A stretch of DNA of 64,000 bases from Afipia sp. OHSU_II-C1 (GTDB taxonomy: Bacteria; Pseudomonadota; Alphaproteobacteria; Rhizobiales; Xanthobacteraceae), in the NCBI RefSeq assembly GCF_000497575.1, contig NZ_APJI01000004.1:1-64000 (forward strand). Reading direction: 5' to 3'. Positions 59,801 through 64,000 of this stretch are shown one piece after another. Within the stretch, counting starts at the first letter, position 1, and each line of letters starts with the position of its first letter. The position numbers and the translations under genes are program-made. The notes under the pieces were generated by a model. It made no database searches. It saw nothing but the letters and a program-made list of their open reading frames with translations, and was not told the DNA's origin.

Positions 59801-60369
59801 AGTTCTCGCGCGCGGTGAAGACCGGCGCGACCGCGGGGCGCGTTGCCGCGACGGTGGTGTCGCGGATGGAGCGCCGCACCAAGACCGGCAACAAGATGGG
59901 CATTATCGGACTGTCGGACCCGACCGGACATTTCGAGGCCGTTCTGTTCTCGGAAGGGCTTGCGCAATACCGGGACGTGCTTGAACCGGGTTCGGCGGTT
60001 TTGATGCAGATCGGCGCGGAGTTGCAGGGCGAGGATGTGCGCGCGCGGATTCTGCACGCCGAGCCGCTCGACGATGCCGCCGCCAAAACCCAGAAGGGTC
60101 TGCGCATCTTCGTGCGCGACGACAAGCCGCTGGAGTCGATCGCCAAGCGTCTGGAAGGTCATCAGGCCGCGGCCGGCGGGGGCAACAAGCTCCAGCCGGC
60201 GAGGGCCTCATCCGGGCCGCCCACGGGCGACGGCGAGGTCACGCTGATCATGATGCTCGATCTTCAGACCGAGGTCGAAATGAAGCTGCCGGGCAAGTTC
60301 AAGGTGTCGCCCCAGATCGCCGGCGCGCTTAAGGCGGTTGCCGGCGTGGTGGATGTGCAAACGATCTGA
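56842..60369 (+). CDS. dnaE: DNA polymerase III alpha subunit (replicative), 1175 aa
   Basis: Catalytic subunit of the replicative polymerase. N-terminal PHP domain (HLHVQSAYSLLQG near residue 18), polymerase core with the catalytic Asp pair in PDFDIDFC and the GRGSGAGSLVAYAL motif, fingers, tandem HhH with AAYALVSFQTAY nearby, and C-terminal OB fold (GRVAATVVSR, KMGIIGLSDPTG). Length and PHP features fit DnaE1, not the error-prone DnaE2, and no imuA/imuB lies next to it. It is flanked by two LexA-box genes. Confidence 0.95.
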   Translation: MSKTASPKSSALDPGFVHLHVQSAYSLLQGSMTIGKLLELAKADHQPALALTDNDNMFGALEFSDKLAGYGIQPITGCAMTTDFGDQDPSARNALAPARLVLLATSEDGYRSLMKLNSRAFLETPVNETPHIKIAWLDGESAGLIALTGGPEGPIGQAINADQPALAQARCDILAKLFGDRLYIELQRHGLESERRVEPALIDMAYAMGLPLVATNQPYFATADDYEAHDALLCIAGGRLVSETDRDQLTPDHRFKTRAEMAVLFADLPEALASTVEIARRCAFRPKTRKPILPRFTVASDNSADGEGGEAEELRRQAEDGLAWRLQKYGLAPGTTEEDYAKRLAFEIDVITRMKYPGYFLIVSDFIKWAKSHGIPVGPGRGSGAGSLVAYALTITDLDPIRFGLLFERFLNPERVSMPDFDIDFCQDRRGEVIRYVQERYGREQVGQIITFGTLQARGVLRDVGRVLQMPYGQVDRLTKLVPQNPAAPVTLAKAIESEPKLQAFRDEDPVIARAFDIAQRLEGLTRHASTHAAGIVIGDRPLSELVPMYRDPKSDMPVTQFNMKWVEPAGLVKFDFLGLKTLTVLDVAVKLLKQRNTDVDLAHLPLDDKKSYEMLARGEVVGVFQVESQGMRRALVDMRPDRLEDLIALVALYRPGPMANIPTYCARKHGDEESDYMHPMLEPILKETFGVIIYQEQVMQIAQVMAGYSLGDADLLRRAMGKKIRAEMDKQREIFVAGATKNSVPKGQAQTIFELLAKFADYGFNKSHAAAYALVSFQTAYMKAHYPVEFIAASMTLDMNNTDKLSEFRAEAQRLGIKVEPPSINRSGATFEVSENTIYYALAALKGVGQQAVEMIVEARGDRPFTSLADFASRVSPRAINKRVVESLAAAGAFDTIDANRARVFAGADAIVAACQRSHEAATSGQNDMFGGMADAPSIVLPNLEPWLPADRLRREYDAIGFFLSGHPLDDYSAALKRLRVQSWTEFSRAVKTGATAGRVAATVVSRMERRTKTGNKMGIIGLSDPTGHFEAVLFSEGLAQYRDVLEPGSAVLMQIGAELQGEDVRARILHAEPLDDAAAKTQKGLRIFVRDDKPLESIAKRLEGHQAAAGGGNKLQPARASSGPPTGDGEVTLIMMLDLQTEVEMKLPGKFKVSPQIAGALKAVAGVVDVQTI

Positions 60370-60410
60370 CGTTTGCTGTTTGGGCATCCGCCTTATTCCG
60401 ACTATCTTTC

Positions 60411-60425
60411 GTTCAAACAATGTTC
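60411..60425 (+). promoter_or_regulatory. LexA (SOS) box before the pseudo-caspase gene
   Basis: GTTCAAACAATGTTC is a perfect GTTC-N7-GTTC. It lies 42 bp after the dnaE stop and 48 bp before the chosen start of the caspase-fold gene, in promoter position. It is the second perfect box in 4 kb, both in intergenic DNA and in the same orientation. No certain -35/-10 pair is seen. Confidence 0.62.
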
Positions 60426-60473
60426 ATGCGGCGCAGGGTTGACTGCGCCGTTGGGCTGAACGGGAATGGTGTC

Positions 60474-62813
60474 ATGCGCGGAATGAGCAGGTTCTTCGGC
60501 GTCGCGGCGGTACTGGCCTTCACGGCGACGGCGTTGCCGCTTCACGCACAAGCCCCGCCGCCCGCACAGGGCCAGCAGAGCCGCATTGCACTCGTGATCG
60601 GCAACGGCAACTACCAGAAGGCGCCGTTGGCGACCGCGGCCAACGATGCCGGTCTGATCGCGCAGACATTGCAGGCGGCGGGCTTCGATGTGGTCGGCGC
60701 GCGCGACCTCGACGGCGAGACGCTGCGCCAGACCTTCGGCGACTTCATCAAGAAGGCACAGGCGGCGGGTCCGGATACCGTGGCGTTCGTTTATTTCGCA
60801 GGTTACGGCCTTCAGCTCGCGGGCGAGAACTACTTCGCGCCGGTCGACGCCAGCATGGTGCGTGACACCGACGTTCCGGTCGAGGGCCTGCGCGTCGGCG
60901 ACTATATCCGCCAGTTGTCGTCGCTGCCCCTGAAGGGCACCGTTGTGGTGCTCGACGCGGCCTACAATCAGCCGTTCGCGAAAGAAGGCCAGCCGCTGGC
61001 AGGTGGCCTTGCGCTCATCGAACCCGACCCCAAGAGTCTGATCGCGTTCAACGCCGCGCCGGGCACGGTGGCGCCGAACCCCACCGGCAACTACGGCCCC
61101 TATGCGCAGGCGCTGGCGGAGATGATGCGTACCGGCGGCATTTCGCTCCCCGAAGTTTTCAACCGCGTGCGATTGCGCGTGAATGACGTGACCAAGGGCG
61201 CGCAGGTGCCGTGGGATGCGCAGAAGTTCGAAGGCGACTTCGTGTTCTTCGAGCGCGCGCCGGACGCTCCGCCGCTTCAAGCCAATCAGGACGCCGCTGC
61301 GCGCTCGAAGCCCATTCGCGATTTCAGCGCGCAGGAGGCTTACACGGCGGCGCTCGAACGCGACACCATTGCCGACTATGAAGCCTTTCTCGCGGCCTAT
61401 CCGGACGATCCGATGGCAAAGCGGGTGAGGGCGATCATCGCCGCGCGCCGCGAGGCGATCACATGGCGGCAGACCTATCGCGCGAACACGCAGCAGGCCT
61501 ACTGGTCATATCTGAAGCGCTATCCGCGCGGTCCGCATGCGGCGGACGCGCGCCGCAGGCTTGCCAATATCGCTGCCGCGCTGGAGCCGCCGCCGAGCTT
61601 CGACGCGTATGCCTATGACGTGCCGCCGCCGCCGGAATACGAATACCAGTATGTCGACCGGCCGTACCTGATGTTCGACGATCCGGTCTTTGCGTTCGCG
61701 CCGCCACCGCCGCCGCCGATCTTCTTCCTGCCGCCGCCGCCGGAAGACTTCGTCGTGCTCGATCCGCCGATCTACTACGCGGATGCGTACTACCTGCCGC
61801 AGCCGGTGTTTGTTCCGATCCCGATCTTCATCCGGCCGCCGATCTATGTGCGTCCGCCGGTGAACCGTTTCCTGTTCACGAACATCCACAACCGAGAGGT
61901 CATCAATACCGTCATCAACCGGCGTCCGCCGCCCGGAGCAATCGGAGCGGGCAGACCCGGCGGCCAGTTCGGGCAAGGCGGTCAGTTCAGGCCGGGGCGT
62001 CCCGGCGCCGGACCAGGCGGCGTCGCGGCGACCCGTCCCGCATTTGCGCCGGCGTTGCCACCGTCGGCGACACGGCGCGCGAATCTGATCAATCAGGGTA
62101 AGGTTGCCGCACCTCCGGGCGTTCTGCCGGGAGCGGGCCGTCCGGGTGGTCCGGGACAAGTGCAGCCGGGGCAAGTGCAGCCGGGCGTTGTCAGGCCCGG
62201 GAATCTTCGTCCGGACAATGTGCTGCCAGGGCAGGGAGCTGGACCGGGAGGACGGCCGGTCGGTCGGCCTCTGCCGAGTACGTTGCCTGCGCCCGGGGCA
62301 ACCGGCCCGCAGCCGGGACAGGACGGCCGACCCGGACGGGGTGACCGTGGTCCGGATGGCCGGCCCGGCCTTGCGCGGCCATCGGTTCAGCCAGGATCTC
62401 CGCAGCCAGGGGTTGCCGCTCCATCGGGCCCGGCGGCAAGACCGGGCCGTCCGGAACGGTCTGCCGGTCAGCCTCGGCCGCAGTTCCAGAGGCCCGAACC
62501 TCGGCCTCAGGCGACCCCGCGTCCGCAGATTCAACGACCGCAGCCCCAGTTCCAGCGTCCGCCGCAAGCGGCGCCTCGGCCGCAGCCGCAGTTCCAGCGG
62601 CCACAAATGGCTCCGAGGCCTCAGCCCCAGATGGCACCGCGTCCCCAACCGCAGTTCCAGCGGCCAGCTGCACCGACTCCGCGGCCTCAAATGGCGCCTC
62701 GGCCCCAGATGGCTCCGCCGCGCCCCGCAGCGCCACCGCCACGGGCAGCTCCTCCGCCCAGACCGGCTCCGGCTGCGGTCAAGCGATGCCCGCCGAATGT
62801 GCCAAGGTGCTGA
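60474..62813 (+). CDS. Exported caspase-fold protein with a dead catalytic site, 779 aa
   Basis: Residues 1-25 form a signal peptide (PLHAQ). Residues 36-245 are a caspase/peptidase C14 fold: RIALVIGNGNYQ, ANDAGLIAQTLQAAGF, VYFAGYGLQ, NYFAPVD, VVVLDAAYNQPF. The catalytic His of YxGHG is Tyr111 and the catalytic Cys of LDACRN is Ala163, so it should not cleave. Next are helical repeats (about 290-385; ADYEAFLAAYPDD, YWSYLKRYPRGP), Pro/Tyr-rich segments and a disordered Gly/Pro/Gln C-terminus (from about 490) with many QFQRP and MAPRPQ words. The start gives a clean signal peptide after CGGGAA. A LexA box lies upstream. Fold and dyad loss are clear; function is unknown. Confidence 0.83.
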   Translation: MRGMSRFFGVAAVLAFTATALPLHAQAPPPAQGQQSRIALVIGNGNYQKAPLATAANDAGLIAQTLQAAGFDVVGARDLDGETLRQTFGDFIKKAQAAGPDTVAFVYFAGYGLQLAGENYFAPVDASMVRDTDVPVEGLRVGDYIRQLSSLPLKGTVVVLDAAYNQPFAKEGQPLAGGLALIEPDPKSLIAFNAAPGTVAPNPTGNYGPYAQALAEMMRTGGISLPEVFNRVRLRVNDVTKGAQVPWDAQKFEGDFVFFERAPDAPPLQANQDAAARSKPIRDFSAQEAYTAALERDTIADYEAFLAAYPDDPMAKRVRAIIAARREAITWRQTYRANTQQAYWSYLKRYPRGPHAADARRRLANIAAALEPPPSFDAYAYDVPPPPEYEYQYVDRPYLMFDDPVFAFAPPPPPPIFFLPPPPEDFVVLDPPIYYADAYYLPQPVFVPIPIFIRPPIYVRPPVNRFLFTNIHNREVINTVINRRPPPGAIGAGRPGGQFGQGGQFRPGRPGAGPGGVAATRPAFAPALPPSATRRANLINQGKVAAPPGVLPGAGRPGGPGQVQPGQVQPGVVRPGNLRPDNVLPGQGAGPGGRPVGRPLPSTLPAPGATGPQPGQDGRPGRGDRGPDGRPGLARPSVQPGSPQPGVAAPSGPAARPGRPERSAGQPRPQFQRPEPRPQATPRPQIQRPQPQFQRPPQAAPRPQPQFQRPQMAPRPQPQMAPRPQPQFQRPAAPTPRPQMAPRPQMAPPRPAAPPPRAAPPPRPAPAAVKRCPPNVPRC

Positions 62814-62889
62814 ACAGGTGGCCGGTCGGACCATGTTCCGGCCGGCGTTTCGCAGGGCCTTGGAGGCCAAGAAAAACGGCCATAAATCC

Positions 62890-62918
62890 TTGCTTCGACG
62901 CGGCGCGGCAGTTATAAG
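62890..62918 (+). promoter_or_regulatory. Promoter of rpsB
   Basis: TTGCTT (62890-62895), 17-bp spacer, TATAAG (62913-62918). This gives a leader of about 135 bases before rpsB, including a small hairpin CCGGTggcaACCGG near 62960, a candidate S2-binding or regulatory element. The leader also contains a GGAGGAA at about 63036. Confidence 0.68.
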
Positions 62919-63060
62919 CCGCGGCATCTCACACGGAAGCATGGCTGTTAAAGGCCGTCCGGTGGCAACCGGGCCGCAAGGTGTTTGCTTTTTTGCGCAG
63001 ACGTTTTGCCGGTTCGACTTGCTCACACGCTTCCGGAGGAACCAACCGGAGAATTGAACT

Positions 63061-64000
63061 ATGGCGTTACCTGAATTTTCTATGCGTCAGCTTCTGGAAG
63101 CTGGCGTGCACTTTGGTCACCAGTCGCACCGATGGAATCCGAAGATGGCGGATTACATCTTCGGTGCCCGCAACAACATTCACATCATCGATCTCGCTCA
63201 GACCGTGCCGCTGCTTCATCGCGCGCTGCAGGCTGTCAGCGATACCGTCGCCAAGGGCGGCCGTATCCTGTTCGTCGGCACCAAGCGCCAGGCGCAGGAC
63301 GGCGTGGCGGAAGCCGCCAAGCGTTCCGCGCAGTACTTCGTCAACTCCCGTTGGCTCGGCGGCACGCTGACCAACTGGAAGACCGTGTCCGGTTCGATCA
63401 AGCGTCTGCGTCAGCTCGACGAGATGCTCGCCTCGGGTGAAGGCGCGCAGTACACGAAGAAGGAGCGCCTGACGCTTCAGCGCGAGCGCGACAAGCTCGA
63501 CCGCTCGCTCGGCGGTATCAAGGACATGGGCGGTCTGCCCGACCTGATCTTCGTGATCGACACCAACAAGGAAGACATCGCGATCCAGGAGGCCCAGCGC
63601 CTCAACATTCCGGTCGCCGCGATCGTCGACACCAACTGCGATCCGAAGGGCATCTCCTACGTGGTTCCCGGCAACGACGACGCCGGCCGTGCGATCTCGC
63701 TGTATTGCGACCTCATCGCCCGTGCGGCGATCGACGGTATTTCGCGCGCGCAGGGCGGTGCCGGCATCGACATCGGCGCTCTGGCCAATCCAACCGCTGA
63801 AGCTGTGCCTGCTAAGTCGGAAGGCTTCCAGGGTCTTGCCGGTCCGCGCGGCGTTGCCGACGACCTCAAGAAGCTCTCCGGCGTGTCCGGCGCGATTGAG
63901 AAGAAGCTAAACGATCTCGGCGTTTTCCACTACTGGCAGATCGCCGAGCTCGACCACGACACCGCTCACAAGATCGGCGAAGAAGTCGGCTTGCCGGCGC
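63061..64000 (+). CDS. rpsB: 30S ribosomal protein S2, cut by the right edge
   Basis: Starts [20 protein letters not shown] with GGAG upstream at 63050-63053. Conserved motifs [29 protein letters not shown] and [11 protein letters not shown] confirm S2. About 313 residues are visible and the frame is still open at the window edge, already longer than E. coli S2 (241 aa). From about residue 260 there is an extension of the helix-hairpin-helix kind ([19 protein letters not shown]), typical of Rhizobiales. Confidence 0.96.
   Translation, partial: MALPEFSMRQLLEAGVHFGHQSHRWNPKMADYIFGARNNIHIIDLAQTVPLLHRALQAVSDTVAKGGRILFVGTKRQAQDGVAEAAKRSAQYFVNSRWLGGTLTNWKTVSGSIKRLRQLDEMLASGEGAQYTKKERLTLQRERDKLDRSLGGIKDMGGLPDLIFVIDTNKEDIAIQEAQRLNIPVAAIVDTNCDPKGISYVVPGNDDAGRAISLYCDLIARAAIDGISRAQGGAGIDIGALANPTAEAVPAKSEGFQGLAGPRGVADDLKKLSGVSGAIEKKLNDLGVFHYWQIAELDHDTAHKIGEEVGLPA

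Noticed and set aside
56797-60162. A 1121-codon open frame on the minus strand opposite dnaE
   Set aside because: It mirrors the codon pattern of dnaE, has no recognisable domain and is rich in Arg/His/Gly; it is a shadow caused by high GC.
56842-60369. Reading dnaE as the SOS mutagenesis polymerase DnaE2
   Set aside because: The PHP domain and the 1175-aa length fit DnaE1, and no imuA or imuB lies next to it; LexA boxes belong to flanking genes.

Overview
The window looks like chromosome of an alphaproteobacterium of the order Rhizobiales, most likely the Bradyrhizobiaceae/Nitrobacteraceae (Bradyrhizobium, Rhodopseudomonas, Nitrobacter, Afipia and relatives). The signs are high-GC coding sequence, a glnB-glnA pair, the tig/clpP/clpX/lon/hupB neighbourhood, split nuoC and nuoD, a short ProRS without an editing insert, a DUF3551 protein, an S2 protein with a C-terminal extension, and rhizobial-type extragenic palindromes. 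Genus and species cannot be fixed from the sequence alone. I see no insertion sequence, phage, plasmid origin or CRISPR array.

Layout. 0.5-5 kb: an MscS-family channel (minus), then an ArsR regulator coupled to an SRPBCC protein, a two-helix membrane protein and a DUF1801 protein with a lysine-rich tail. 5-7.1 kb: glnA and glnB (minus) behind a good sigma-54 promoter. 7.3-10.6 kb: NAD(P)HX repair enzyme, DUF1330 protein, and a Tat-exported multicopper-oxidase-like protein that has lost nearly all copper ligands. 10.8-26.6 kb: protein quality control (tRNA-Leu, tig, clpP, clpX, lon, hupB). Between clpP and clpX lies a 5 kb block with an exported TPR-CHAT protease, a small secreted protein and two zinc-ribbon proteins; after lon come tRNA-Val, a YciI protein, an unknown secreted protein and pepT. 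26.8-29.7 kb: tRNA-Asp, a divergent MarR/NmrA pair with two related operator palindromes, and a tartrate dehydrogenase-type enzyme.

30.0-48.9 kb is one tightly packed plus-strand array, mostly with overlapping or nearly touching genes: all fourteen complex I genes nuoA-N, followed by birA, RNase J, methylmalonyl-CoA epimerase and a DUF1467 protein. Two non-standard genes are embedded: an FkbM methyltransferase coupled to nuoD, and a 59-residue two-helix membrane protein coupled to nuoE. A palindromic repeat lies between nuoK and nuoL, and NuoL carries a histidine-rich loop.

49-52.5 kb holds a minus-strand probable copper-uptake operon (DUF2946 protein, TonB receptor, small Met/His-rich secreted protein) and, beside it, an unexplained structured stretch. 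52.6-64 kb: proS, lolC-lolD, DUF3551, dnaE and rpsB (cut by the right edge). The most interesting signal is around dnaE. Two perfect copies of the alphaproteobacterial LexA box (GTTC-N7-GTTC) sit in promoter position, one before a 32-residue membrane microprotein and one before an exported caspase-fold protein whose catalytic His and Cys are replaced by Tyr and Ala. Together they suggest an SOS-controlled envelope response with a pseudo-caspase.
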